A DNA stretch of 64,000 bases from Paratinospora sagittata. Lineage: Eukaryota; Streptophyta; Magnoliopsida; Ranunculales; Menispermaceae. The translations under genes and the position numbers were made by a program. The stretch covers positions 3,162,001 through 3,226,000 of the forward strand of contig JAYMFD010001271.1 of NCBI GenBank assembly GCA_035771175.1, written 5' to 3'. The notes beneath the pieces were generated by a model, which was given only the letters and a program-made list of their open reading frames with translations, had not been told where the DNA came from and searched no databases. Positions 10,902-22,700 of this stretch are shown piece by piece (within the stretch, counting starts at the first letter, position 1; each line of letters opens with the position of its first letter).

Positions 10902-12200
10902 CTAGTCAACACTGTCTGCGTATCCACGGTACATGTCATAATCTGGACAATGTTCCTGTAAATATCTAACCCTCGGAATATGGGCATCCGCAAGCTGCAC
11001 GTGCATCTGAGCACATATCTCAGTAAGTGGTGCGTTTGAGAGTATACTCATCATAGTCACTCTCTCAAGTAAATGCCACTGCTGGGCCATCTGAAAAGCA
11101 ACCACCTGAGTCCCTGCTCTCCTACGGCTCAAAGCATCAGCCACAACATTGGCTTTGCCAGGATGATACTGCAAAGAGAAATCATAATCCTTTAGTAACT
11201 CGAACCATCTCCTCTGCCGCATATTCAGCTCCTTCTGATCAAAGAGGTACTTCAAACTCTTGTGATCGAAAAACAAAGTGAACCTCTCACCATAAAGGTA
11301 ATGCCTCCATAGCTTCAGTGCAAATACAATAGCGGCCAGCTCCAAATCATGCACAGGGTAGTTCTGCTCATGCACCTTAAGCTGTCTAGATGCATATGCA
11401 ACCACTCGACCCTCCTGCATCAGTACACATCCCAGACCTAAGAGTGATGCATCAGTATAAATTACCAACTCTTTCCCAGGCTCTGGAAGAATCAACACTG
11501 GAGCTGTAGTTAACCTCTTTTTCAACTCACTGAAAGCTCTCTCACAGGCATCCGTCCACGTGAAGGCCACGTTCTTCTGAGTCAGCTTAGTCCTCAGCGC
11601 GGATATCTTGGAAAAGTCCTTCACGAACTTCCTGTAATAGCCAGCCAAACCCAGAAAGCTACGAATCTCGGTCACTGTGGTAGGTCTTGGCCAATCAATG
11701 ATTGCCTCAACCTTAGCAGAATCAACAGAAATACCCTCTGCACTAACCACATGATCCAAGAATTTCACCTCAGTCATCCAGAAATCACACTTGCTCAGCT
11801 TGGCATACAGCCTATGCTCCAACAATGTCTGCAAAGTAACTCTGAGATGACGTTCATGATCCTCTCTTGTCTTAGAATAGACTAGGATATCATCGATGAA
11901 GACTATAATGAACTGGTCAAGGTACGGCCTGAACACTTTCTGCATCAGATCCATGAACATTGCTGGTGCATTAGTCAACCCGAAGGGCATCACCAAAAAC
12001 TCGTAATGTCCATACCTCGTCCAAAAGGCAGTTTTCGGCACATCCTCATCTCTTATCCTCAACTGATGGTACCCAGACCTCAAGTCAATCTTCGAAAAGA
12101 ACTTGGCCCCAATCAATTGGACAAACAAGTCATCAATACGAGGAAGTGGATATTTGTTTTTCACAGTCACCTTATTCAGTTGTTGGTAGTCTATACACAA
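10902..12200 (-). pseudogene. pol: Reverse transcriptase (palm on) and RNase H
   Basis: A 432-codon open frame. RT motifs: CIDYQQLN (2-9), first catalytic aspartate D39 ([10 protein letters not shown]), MPFGLTNAP (71-79) and FIDDILVYS with D103/D104. RNase H follows with the expected D250, E287, D312 and D355 (DALSR). Several usually conserved residues look changed: [17 protein letters not shown] and FFDHKSL in place of the common [16 protein letters not shown] and YTDHKSL types. The frame ends at TAG 10902-10904, just before the integrase. Its upstream end is a frameshift at the A7 tract 12214-12220, where it should continue from the gag-protease frame. It cannot give a full polyprotein. Confidence 0.93.
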
Positions 12201-13354
12201 ACGAAGACTCCCATTTTTTTCTTAACGAACAATACAGGCGCTCCCCAAGGTGACATGCTAGGAGAAATAAATCCCTTGTCCATCAGCTCATCAAGCTGGG
12301 CTCTGAGTTCATTCAACTCTTTCGGTGCCATACGATACGGTGGAATGAAAATGGGTTTAGTCCCGGGCATCAACTCAATGATAAAGTCTACCTCTCGCCT
12401 TGGCGGCAAGCCAGGTAACTCATCAGGAAAGACCTCTGGGTACTCGCAGACTATAGGAATGTCTGCTAGCTGAATACCCTGACTCACATCATCCACTGGC
12501 GTCAAACTCGCCATCGTAGCAACCTCATCATCAGTGGCTAATCTACCCTGGGTAGGTGGTCTCGATGCAGTCCTGCCTCGAAAGACGAAGACTGGCTCTC
12601 CGAGTATTTGAAAGATAACCCTCTTGCCGAAGCAATCAATGTGAGCATGATACGCTGCCAGCCAATCCATACCCAAAATGGCATCAAACTCTAGGAACTC
12701 TAAGACTCTAAGGTCAACAGACATCTCATGGTCCTCGAATCTCACAATGCATCCCACACATACCATATTAGGGTAAATTCTCTCACCGGCCTCCGTACTC
12801 AAAATCAACGGCGTACTAGTCCTAACAGTAGACAATCTCAATCTATCTACTACACCACCAGAAATAAATGACAGAATAGAACCAGCATCAATCAAGACAT
12901 ACATCAAAGAAATGCAAATGTTGATTGTACCTTCTATTAGTTGCTTGCTAGCCTCGGGATCTGCCTGCGTAACAGCTCTGGCCTGCTCTCTGGTAGGTGC
13001 AGCTGTAGATCTAAATTGACCAAAAGGCATCCTCTGTGGACATTGGTTCCTCTTATGCCCTGGAGCCCCGCAACCATAACACACAATCGGCCACGGTGTT
13101 CTAGGTGCAGAAGATACAGCCTGCGACCTGGTTCCGGTTGTCTGCTGTCTACCAGATCTGACAAAACTCGGTTGTTGCTGCTGGGATCGACTAGAAATCT
13201 GAACACTGTGGCCCGCAGCTGGTGGTACCACTGATACTGGAGCGGAGGCTACAGATGCCTCATATCCACTGCCGTTGAATCTTGGCCTCTTATTGCGTCG
13301 GCCTCTCCTGCCACTGAAATACTGTGCCTCTGACCCTGCCTGTTGAGTCTGAAC
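12191..13354 (-). pseudogene. gag-pol: Gag C-terminus with zinc knuckle, protease, and start of RT
   Basis: Continuously open from the rearrangement joint at 13354; counting residues from the GTG at 13231, a CCHC zinc knuckle lies at 51-64 (CYGCGAPGHKRNQC). A basic RRGRRNKRPRF-type segment precedes it upstream. The protease has LIDAGS at 113-118, so the active-site triplet reads DAG instead of the usual DSG/DTG, and later GMDWL. RT begins near LPGLPPRREVDF and runs to VLFVKKK, where the frame is lost in an A7 tract (12214-12220) through one missing base; it stops at 12191-12193. The capsid-coding N-terminal part of gag and the untranslated leader are absent. Confidence 0.92.
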
Positions 13355-13428
13355 TGGGTTTAGTCCCGGGCATCAACTCAATGATAAAGTCTACCTCTCG
13401 CCTAGGCGGCAAGCCAGGTAACTCATCA
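13355..13428 (-). pseudogene. 74-bp duplicate of an RT-linker segment
   Basis: Matches 12352-12425 with one mismatch seen. It sits upstream of the gag remnant, where capsid coding sequence would be expected, and its far end shares ATCA with the LTR fragment that follows. Microhomology at the joint suggests template switching or end-joining. Confidence 0.85.
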
Positions 13429-13549
13429 TGCAAAGACACTCAAACTTACGTACTTTGAACATCAAAATACATATACACATACGCATACGAATACGTATAC
13501 GGGTACACTATGGGTCAAAATGACGTCACCTAAAGGCACGGGTGCTACA
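13429..13549 (-). mobile_element. Second inverted LTR start fragment (~121 bp)
   Basis: Reverse complement of the first ~120 bp of the LTR, ending GGGTGCTACA. It repeats 9351-9469 with a 2-bp indel in the CGTATACG stretch and a few substitutions. It lies in the middle of the interior, between the duplicated RT piece and a second polypurine tract. Confidence 0.88.
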
Positions 13550-13733
13550 ACTCTCCCCAACCTAGGAATATTTTTTGTCCTAAAAAATAAAAGCAAGAGA
13601 ACTAACCTCAGTCGGTAAAGAGGTCGGGGAATTTCTCCCTCATCTGGTCCTCGCGCTCCCAGGTTTGCTCTTCATTATCTTGGAATTGCCATCTGACGCG
13701 CACAAGCGGGATTTCCTTATTTCTCAATCTCTG
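13550..13733 (-). pseudogene. Second polypurine tract plus duplicated 3' end of pol
   Basis: Repeats 9470-9653 at a constant offset of 4080 with a handful of mismatches. It includes the polypurine tract (13550-13561), the untranslated stretch, the pol stop equivalent (13608-13610) and about 42 codons of the chromodomain end. It then passes directly into the primer-binding site through the shared string TCTGA. The pol tail is therefore fused to the 5' leader, which cannot occur in an intact element. Confidence 0.85.
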
Positions 13734-13739
13734 ATACCA
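13728..13739 (-). promoter_or_regulatory. Primer-binding site for initiator tRNA-Met
   Basis: The minus strand reads TGGTATCAGAGA, four bases after the LTR end TGACA (13744). TGGTATCAGAG is complementary to the 3' end of plant initiator tRNA-Met, the usual primer of plant Ty3/gypsy and Ty1/copia elements. Confidence 0.88.
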
Positions 13740-13743
13740 TAGT

Positions 13744-14085
13744 TGTCACGACCCACTATACGTGACGTCATGACCGGCACGTGAACCTCCGAGTATACCC
13801 TCCGTCGGTACACCCGACGTCCCGTCAGCCTAAAATACATATACGAATCCCCAAAAAGAAATGAAAGTACATCATTTACAACCAACTATCATGATCATAA
13901 TGAAATAAAATATTACTTCTCCAAAGTTTTACAAACATAAAATTCCAGAGTCTTCAAAATGATACAAAACCCAACACATCCCAACTATGTGTTAAATATA
14001 CAATTACTAGGTGGTATCATGTACATAATTATCAAAATACAAAACTAAATGTACAACACCTACATGAAACAAAAACAAGGGATGC
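13744..14085 (-). mobile_element. Inverted LTR end (U5 side) of the 5' LTR
   Basis: Reverse complement of the last ~340 bp of the LTR, beginning TGTCACGACCC and matching the complement of about 15990-16322 with scattered changes. It ends at GATGC, where plus-orientation LTR sequence takes over. This is the right-hand inversion junction. Confidence 0.88.
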
Positions 14086-16322
14086 AACTTACATCAATGG
14101 TTTGATCTCCTAGATCCGTTGTCTGATTGGGCTGAAATTTTGTCAGCTCATGAATCTCTCTATTAGTTGCATGATAGCTTTATTTTGAGCATGAGGGTTT
14201 CATTTTGATGCATGCATTGTGATGAACCTTGGATGGGTGGAAGACCAAAGTTGGAGTTGAGTCTTGCATATCACATATGTGTGATTAGAGAGTATAAGGA
14301 GTACACTAATGGTGAAAGCCCCAATTTCTAGCAAGAAATTGGAAGGTTTAGTTCAAATGACCTAAACTTAGTTTATGGCCTTAGACTTTTTCAAAATGTT
14401 TGCATGTCAACTATGTTGATCTAGTGGCCATTGTGGATGATTCCATGTTGCAAGATCAGTAAAATTCATGGTTGAACATGGTGGCCTAGTGTAAAATTGG
14501 CAATAGGGCATATGTATGAAAATTTCCAGATTTGGGGCTTTTGATGCTCTTGATATAAAATTTGGAAAATTATGCAATGTAGGTCTAATTGGACATGATT
14601 AGAGTTGTTTGATGATTGAATTCAGTGGGTTCGCATAATGAATACCCTAAGATTGACTAATTTTGATCTAGGCTAAGTATTTGGTAATTTTGCATGTAAT
14701 TTGGGGATTTTGCCCAAATTGGGAGTTTTCACCCAAAGCAAGTCAATTTGTGAAATTGACTTGGGGATTGTTTAATTGGACCCAAATTAAGTAGAATCAT
14801 GGGTTTAAAATGTTAAGACCTATGTTAAATTGATGTGACTTAGTTCATTTTGACCTTATGTTTTATATTGGCCTAATTGGGGATTTTGACCAAGACTTAG
14901 TCAATTGATGAAATTGACTTGATGTATAGTCTAATTGACCCTAATTATAATTGAATTTCATGTATATTAGTGGTTGGATCATAGGATCACCCTATTACAT
15001 TCAATTTAGGTCAATCTTAGTTAATTGAGTCTAAATGATCAAGTTGGGCAATATGAAAATTGGCTCAAGGGGGTAATAAATTTAGAATCAAATTGACTTT
15101 AGATTGGGTTTGAACATGGGGTTTTGACACACTTTATGACTGATTGTCAGTTGTGTGAAACATGTTATTTCCAGGTCTTGTGATTGATCTTGAACCCGTT
15201 TAGTCAATTGGATTGGCTAGACTTAGCCAATCAAGAGTGAGTGAGTGTTAAAGGGTTTTGATTTCTTTTAGTTTTAGTATTTTCTGACTTTATGTCAATA
15301 CTTAAAAAGGAAAAAAAAAAATCTTAGTATTCAAATTAGGGCTGGCAGAATAATTTGGGACCTGTTGTTCGTTTTATTTGGCCCATTTTAAAACGAGTTT
15401 GGACATTGTATGTTATAAAAGTGGGTTGGGTATTTTCATATTCGTTTTAGAAGTAGGCCAAGTACGGGTGTTGTTAAAAGGGCAAACCCGATTTACCCGA
15501 TATATATATATATATATATGAGGAAAAAATATGAATAAATTTCATAAGTCTAGCGGCGATCCCAGTTGTATAGCTAGCAGAGGGTTTTATGCCTTGTGTA
15601 TGAGTAGGTTAGTTTAAATTAATCCTACGTGCTGCACAACCCCATAAACCCTATTAGAATACGAGTATTGTGTGTGTGTTCGGGCGCTGTGTGTCGCGCA
15701 CCAGGCCTTGAAACCCCCATACTCAGGAGGTGTTAGGATTGCATGAGCATGACTACAAAATGTTATGCATCGTCTTATGTATGACTCGATGCATTATGTT
15801 AGCATGTATGTAATATATTTCGTCATCATGATATTTCAATTGTTTTATGATCTTACCATGTTTTATAAATGCACGTATATGCCACTTGTAAATAACATTC
15901 ACTGAGCTGGCTGTAGCTCACACCTCACCATCTTCTTTCAGGATCTGATAGAAAAGGAAAAGGGAAGGCTTGACTGCGAAGCATCCCTTGTTTTTGTTTC
16001 ATGTAGGTGTTGTGCATTTCGTTTTGTATTTTGATAATTATGTACATGATAACACCTAGTAATTGTATATTTAACACATAGTTGGGATGTGTTGGGTTTT
16101 GTATCATTTTGAAGACTCTGGAATTTTATGTTTGTAAAACTTTGGAGAAGTAATATTTTATTTCATTATGATCATGATAGTTGGTTGTTAATGATGTACT
16201 TTCATTTCTTTTTGGGGATTCGTATATGTATTTTAGGCTGACGGGACGTCGGGTGTACCGACGGAGGGTATACTCGGAGGTTCCCGTGCCGGTCATGACG
16301 TCACGTATAGTGGGTCGTGACA
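14086..16322 (+). mobile_element. Outer right LTR piece, plus orientation, with a 490-bp internal deletion
   Basis: The first part (14086-14151) matches 7347-7412. It then jumps to the equivalent of 7901 at 14152, losing about 490 bp including the TATA-like motif. From 14531 on it is the only copy of the central LTR in the window, and it ends GGGTCGTGACA at 16322 followed by the target duplication. It holds a TA-dinucleotide run (15500-15519) and an A9-type run near 15310. Confidence 0.88.
15500..15519 (+). repeat. (TA)n microsatellite
   Basis: About ten TA units inside the LTR. They follow a GGGCAAACCCGATTTACCCG stretch that resembles the pyrimidine/purine-biased edges of small DNA transposons. 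Confidence 0.9.
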
Positions 16323-16327
16323 ATCAG
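16323..16327 (+). repeat. Right target-site duplication ATCAG
   Basis: Directly follows the LTR terminus at 16322 and equals 7107-7111. The satellite monomer interrupted at 7111 resumes here in phase: 152 bp before plus 999 bp after gives a normal 1.15-kb monomer. Confidence 0.93.
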
Positions 16328-18011
16328 TGTTGATAGCACGCTGATAGGGTTGAATAATCAAAAATTTATTTTTCTTGAAAATTCCCTCCAACTCGCTATC
16401 CCTTATGATAACTCGCTATATAGCAGTTGCCGTGATATTTCAATTTTTAGTAAAATGGGCAATAGTGTGCTATAGGCCTTGATTCCACACTATCGAAAAG
16501 TCTAAAAGACTCGAGCTTTTGGGTTTGTGTATATCGACCTGCAATAGTCCGCTATCCGTCATTAGAGAGCATGATACACAACCCAATAGCATGCTATCCA
16601 TGTCAGAGTTAGAAATCTCAAATTTCTAATGAGAAAAACATGGGCCCTCTCCCTTGCTCGATTTTTCTATTCCTTGCACAGTTCTGACTGGGAATCGTAG
16701 CTGAAACATTCTCCACTAACCCCAGGATAATTCCCATTGTGTCGCATGATCAAAACAACTTTATATTAAACAATGTTTTGAATTCAAATCATTTCCTACT
16801 CTCTTGTTTTTTAACCTGCAACTACTAATTTAATAAAACACTCATTCTCTAATTTTCAAAAATACAACACACACGATTTTTGCAAGTTAGCCTGAGCTTT
16901 CCAAAAAGAATTTCAAAAGAAGAAAGTCGTGATTCTTGCATTGCCAATAAAAGCTTCGGCCGAATCAAAATTGCAAACTGTCTTGAAGATAACCTCATTT
17001 TATCCCTTTTGTGCTGAGATTTTCAGAAGCTATACATTGTTTTAAACTGTAGGTATATAAAGTGTTCTCAGTAAGAGTGTACGTCACCTATATTCTTTGT
17101 CTTTGTGCTACAACTAATCATCAAGAACACATCAAACAATAGCTATAATAGTCTACAAAGATCTAGCTCTAAGGACAAAGACATATCTCAATGCTAATGC
17201 ATTAGTTTGATCTTAAGTGCGTAGGGTAACCTCTCGGTCAATCTCAGCACGAAAACTGTCTAAATTGCAAAGTCTTCAAAATCACTTGGATTTAGTATTT
17301 AATTTTGACAAAATATTTTCCAAAAGGTTTTAATCATAATTTCAATGAGTTTTGAATGTTTTAAAAGTGTTTTGAGACAATGGATTGGTTCTTAAGTGTT
17401 AAAATATTAATTTTTCCAAAATCGGGCTATCCAGCACTTTACCAAAAATTTTCAAAAGGCAATAGCGCACTCTCAGTGTTGATAACACGCTGATAGGGTT
17501 GAATAATCAAAAATATATTTTTCTTGAAAATTTCCGACAACGCGCTATCCCTTCTGATAACTCGCTATGGAGCAGATGCCGTGATCTTTCGATTTTTAGT
17601 AAAATGGGCAATAGCGTGCTATAGGCCTTGATTGCACGCTATCAGAAAGTCTAAAAAACTCGAGCTCTTGGGTGTGTGTATATCGACCTGCAATAGTCCG
17701 CTATCCGTCATTAGAGAGCATGATACACAACCCAATAGGATGTTATCCATGTCAGAGTTAGAAATCTCAAATTTCTAATGAGAAAAACGTGGGCCCTTTC
17801 CCTTGCTCGATTTTTCTATTCCTTGCAAAGTTCTGACTGGGAATCGTAGCTGAAACATTCTCCACTAACACCAGAATGATTCCCGGTGTGTCGCACGGGC
17901 AAAACAACTTTAGATTAAACAACGTTTTGAATTCAAATCATTTCCTACTCTCTTGCTCTTTAACCTGCAACTGCTAATTTAATAAAACACTCATTCTCTA
18001 ATTTAAATTAT

Positions 18012-18325
18012 ATACAACACACACGATTTTTGCAAGTTAGCCTAAGCTTTCCAAAGAGAATTTCAAAAGAAAAAAGTCGTAAATCTTGCATTGCCAATAA
18101 AAGTTTCGACCGAATCAAAATTTCAGACTGTCTTGAAGATAACCTCATTTTATCCCTTTTGTGCTGAGATACAACACACACGATTTTTGCAAGTTAGCCT
18201 GAGCTTTCCAAATCATATTTCAAAAGTAGAAAGTCGTGATTCTTGCATTGCCAACAAAAGCTTCGACCGAATCAAAATTGCAAATTGTCTTGAAGATAAC
18301 CTCATTTTATCCCTTTTGTGCTGAG
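18012..18325 (+). repeat. 157-bp tandem duplication inside a monomer
   Basis: 18012-18168 and 18169-18325 are successive copies of the ATACAAC...GTGCTGAG segment, diverged by several substitutions. The joint lies at a shared GAGAT/GATAC sequence. It accounts for the whole extra length of this monomer. Confidence 0.88.
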
Positions 18326-19779
18326 ATTTTCAGAAGCTATCAATTGTTTTAAACTGTACGTATATGAAGTGTTCTCAGTAAGAGTGTACGTCACCTATAT
18401 TCCTTGTCTGAGTGCTACAACTAAGCATCAAGAACACATCAAACAATAGCTATAATAGTCTACAAAGATCTAGTCCTAAGGACGAAGACATATCTCAATG
18501 CTAATGCATTAGTTTGATCTTAAGTGCGTAGGGTAACCTCTCGATCATTCTCAGCACGAAAACTCTATAAATTGCAAAGTTTTCAAAATCACTTGGATTT
18601 AGTATTTAATTTTGACAAAATATTTTCTGAAAGGTTTTAATCATAATTTCAATGAGTTTTGAATGTTTTAAAAGTGTTTTGAGACAATGGATTGGTTCTT
18701 AAGTGTTAAAATATTAATTTTTCCAAAATCGGCTATCCAGCACTTTGCCAAAAATTTTCAAAAGGCAATAGCGCACTTTCAGTATTGATATCACGCTGAT
18801 AGGGTTGAATAATCAAAAATATATTTTCTTGAAAATTGCCTACAGCGCGCTATCCCTTCTGATAACTCGCTATAGAGCAGTTGCCGTGATCTTTTGATTT
18901 TAAGTAAAATGGGCAATAGCGTGCTATAGGCTTTGATTGCACGCTATCGGAAAGTGTAAAAAACTCGAGCTCCTGGGTTTGTGTATATCGACCAGCAATA
19001 GTCCACTATCCATCGTTAGAGAGCATGAGACACAACCCAAATAGGATGCTATCCATGTCAGAATTAGAAATCTCAAATTTCTACTGAGAAAAACGTGGGC
19101 CCTTTCCATGGCTCGATTTTTCTATTCCTTGCAAAGTTCTTACTAGGAATCGTAGCTGAAACATTCTCCACTAACACCAGGATGATTCTAGGTGTGTCGC
19201 ACGGGCAAAACAACTTTAGATTAAACAACGTTTTGAATTCAAATAATTTCCTACTCTCTTGCTCTTTAACCTGCAACTACTAATTTAATAAAACACTCAT
19301 TCTCTAATTTTCAAATATACAACACACATGATTTTTGCAAGTTAGCCTAAGCTTTCAAAAGAGAATTTCAAAAGAAGAAAGTCATAAATCTTGCATTGCC
19401 AATAAAAGTTTCGACCGAATCAAAATTGCAAACTATCTGGAAGATAACCTCATTTTATCCCTTTTGTGCTGAGATTTTCAGAAGCTATCCTGTGTTTTAA
19501 ACTGTAGGTATATGAAGTGTTCTCAGTAAGAGTGTATGTCACCTATATTCTTTGTCTGAGTGCTACAACTAATCATCAAGAACACATCAAACAATAGCTA
19601 TAATAGTCTATAAGGACCTAGCTATAAGGACGAAGACATATCTCAATGCTAATGCATTAGTTTGATCTTAGGTGCGTAGGGTAACCTCCGATCAATCTCA
19701 GCACGAAAGCTCTCTAAATTGCAAAGTCTTGAAAATCACTTGGATTTAGTATTTAATTTTAACAAAATATTTTCCAAAA

Positions 19780-22700
19780 GGTTTTAATCATAATTTCAAT
19801 AAGTTTTGAATGTTTTCAAAGTGTTTTGAGACAATGGATTTGTTCTTGAGTGTTAAAATATTAATTTTTCCAAAATCAGGCTATCCTGCACTTTGCCAAA
19901 AATTTTCAAAAGGCAATAGAACACTATCAGTGTTGATAGCACGCTGATAGCGTTGAATAATCAAAAATATATTTTTCTTGAAAATTGCCTACAGCGCGCT
20001 AACCCTTCTGATAACTCGCTATAGAGCAGTTGCCGTAATCTTTCGATTTTTAGTAAAATGGGCAATAGCGTGCTATAAGCCTTGATTGCACGCTATCGGA
20101 AAGTCTAAAAAACTCGAGCTCTTGGGTTTGTGTATATCAACCTGCAATAGTTTGCTATCCGTCATTAGAGAGCATGATACACAACCCAATAGCATGGTAT
20201 CCACGTCAGAGTTAGAAATCTCAGAATTCTAACAATGAAAACTTGGGCCCTTTCCCTTGCTCGATTTTTCTATTCCATGCAGAGTTTTGACTGGGAATCG
20301 TAGCTGAAACATTCTCCACTAACCCCAGGATGATTCCCATTGTGTCGCACGATCAAAACAACTTTATGTTAAACAATATTTTGCATTCAAATCATTCCCT
20401 ACTCTCTTGCTCTTTAACCTGCAACTGCTAACTTAATAAAACACTCATTCTCTAATTTTCAACGATACAACACACTCGATTTTTGCAAGTTAGCCTGAGC
20501 TTTCCAAAGCGTATTTCAAAAGAAGAAAGTCGTGATTCTTGCATTGCCAACAAAAGCTTCGACCGAATCAAAATTGCAAACTGTCTTGAAGATAACCTCA
20601 TTTTATCCCTTTTGTGCTGAGATTTTCAGAAGCTATGCAGTGTTTTAAACTGTAGGTATATGAAGTGTTCTCAGTAAGAGTGTACGTCACCTATATTCTT
20701 TGTCTGAGTGCTACAACTAATCATCAAGAACACATCAAACAATAGCTATAATAGTCTAGAAAGATCTAGCTCTAAGGACGAAGACATATCTCAATGGTAA
20801 AGCATTAGTTTGATCTTAGGTGAGTTGGGTAAGCTCTCGATCAATCTCAGCACGAAAACTCTCTAAATTGCAAAGTCTTCAAAATCAGTTAGATTTAGTA
20901 TTTGATTTTGACAAAATATTTTCCGAAAGGTTTTAACCTTAATTTCAATGAGTTTTGAATGATTTAAAAGTGTTTTGAGACAATGGAATGGTTCTTAAGC
21001 GTTAAAATATTAATTTTTTCAAAATCGGGCTATCCAGCACTTTGCCAAAAATTTTCAAAAGGCAATAGCGCAATATCAATGTTGATAGCATGCGGATAGG
21101 GTTGAATAATTAAAAATATATTTTTCTTGAAAATTGCCTACAGCCCGCTATCCCTTCTGATACCTCGCTATAGAGCAGTTGCCGTGATCTTTCGATTTTT
21201 AGTAAAATGGGCAATAGCGTGCTGTAAGTCTTGATTGCACGCTATCGGAAAGTCTAAAAAACTCGAGCTCTTGGGTTTGTGTATATCGATCTGCAATAGT
21301 CCGCTATCCATCATTAGACAGCATGATAAACAACCGAATAGCATGGTATCCATGTCAGAGTTAGAAATCTAAGAATTCTAATGATAAAAACAGGGGCCCT
21401 TTCCCTTGCTCGATTTTTCTATTCCTTGCAGAGTTTTGACTGGGAATCGTAGCTGAAACATTCTCCACTAACCCCCGGATGATTCCCATTGTGTCGCACG
21501 ATCAAAACAACTTTATATTGAACAATGTTTTGAATTCAAATCATTTTCTACTCTCTTGCTCTTTAACCTGCAACTACTAGTTTAATAAAACACTCATTCT
21601 CTAATTTTCAACGATACAACACACTCGATTTTTGCAAATTAGCCTGAGCTTTCCAAAGCGTATTTCAAAAGAAGAAAGTCGTGATTCTTGCATTGCCAAC
21701 AAAAGCTTCGACCGAATCAAAATTGCAAACTTTCATGAAGATAACCTCATTTTATCCCTTTTGTGCTGAGATTTTCAAAAGCTATCCATTGTTTTAAACT
21801 GTAGGTATATGAAGTGTTCTCAGTAAGAGTGTACGTCACCTATATTCTTTGTCTTTGTGCAACAACTAATCATCAAGAACACATCAAACAATAGCTATAA
21901 TAGTCTATAAAGATCTAGCTCTAAGGACGAAGACATATCTCAATGCTAATGCATTAGTTTTATCTTAAGTGCGTAGGGTAACCTCTCGATCAATCTCAGC
22001 ACGAAAACTCTCTAAATTGCAAAGTCTTGAAAATCACTTGGATTTAGTATTTAATTTTAACAAAATATTTTCCAAAAGGTTTTAATCATAATTTCAATGA
22101 GTTTTGAATGTTTTCAAAGTGTTTTGAGACAATGGATTTGTTCTTAAGTGTTAAAATATTAATTTTTCCAAAATCAGGCTATCCTGCACTTTGCCAAAAA
22201 TTTTCAAAAGGCAATAGAACACTATCAGTGTTGATAGCACGCTGATAGCGTTGAATAATCAAAAATATATTTTTCTTGAAAATTGCCTACAGCGCGCTAA
22301 CCCTTCTGATAACTCGCTATAGAGCAGTTGCCGTAATCTTTCGATTTTTAGTAAAATGGGCAATAGCGTGCTATAAGCCTTGATTGCACGCTATCGGAAA
22401 GTCTAAAGAACTCGAGCTCTTGGGTTTGTGTATATCAACCTGCAATAGTTTGCTATCCGTCATTAGAGAGCATGATACACAACCCAATAGCATGGTATCC
22501 ATGTCAGAGTTAGAAATCTCAGAATTCTAACAATGAAAACTTGGGCCGTTTCCCTTGCTCGATTTTTCTATTCCATGCAGAGTTTTGACTGGGAATCGTA
22601 GCTGAAACATTCTCCACTAACCCCAGGATGATTCCCATTGTGTCGCACGATCAAAACAACTTTATGTTAAACAATATTTTGAATTCAAATCATTCCCTAC

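Larger units (their letters stand above)
7112..16322 (-). mobile_element. Rearranged Ty3/gypsy chromovirus (Tekay/Del-like) with inverted interior
   Basis: The outer termini are TGTAGCACCC (7112) and GGGTCGTGACA (ending 16322), flanked by ATCAG, so one integration event is preserved. The outer LTR pieces read on the plus strand, but 8281-14085 is reversed: gag-pol, polypurine tract, primer site and inner LTR pieces all read on the minus strand. Turning that segment round would give the normal LTR-interior-LTR order, so an inversion with one breakpoint in each LTR is the simplest account. From the pieces I estimate an LTR of about 2.96 kb (7112-8280 plus 14531-16322). Such a long LTR, the domain order PR-RT-RH-IN-chromodomain and the tRNA-Met primer site fit Tekay/Del. 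Inverted LTR copies differ at several places by eye, so the copy is not brand new. Confidence 0.88.
16323..19779 (+). repeat. Satellite monomers right of the retrotransposon
   Basis: Completion of the interrupted monomer, then monomers from 17326 and 18633. Both of these carry the CCCGG/CTAGG...GCACGGGC...TTTAGATT variant, whereas the interrupted monomer has CCCATT...GCACGATC...TTTATATT. The 17326 copy is 1,307 bp long because of an internal 157-bp tandem duplication. Confidence 0.93.

Noticed and set aside
8281..14085. A second, independent retrotransposon nested in opposite orientation inside the first
   Set aside because: A nested insertion should have its own intact LTR termini and a target duplication at its edges. 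Instead the reversed segment begins and ends inside LTR sequence, so an inversion is simpler. The extra LTR, polypurine and pol pieces at 13355-13733 keep a two-element recombination possible.
15337..15500. Possible small hAT-type DNA transposon beginning TAGGGCTGGCA inside the LTR
   Set aside because: The start resembles known MITE ends, and a GGGCAAACCCG stretch follows, but I found no matching inverted terminus or 8-bp target duplication. It may simply be LTR sequence.
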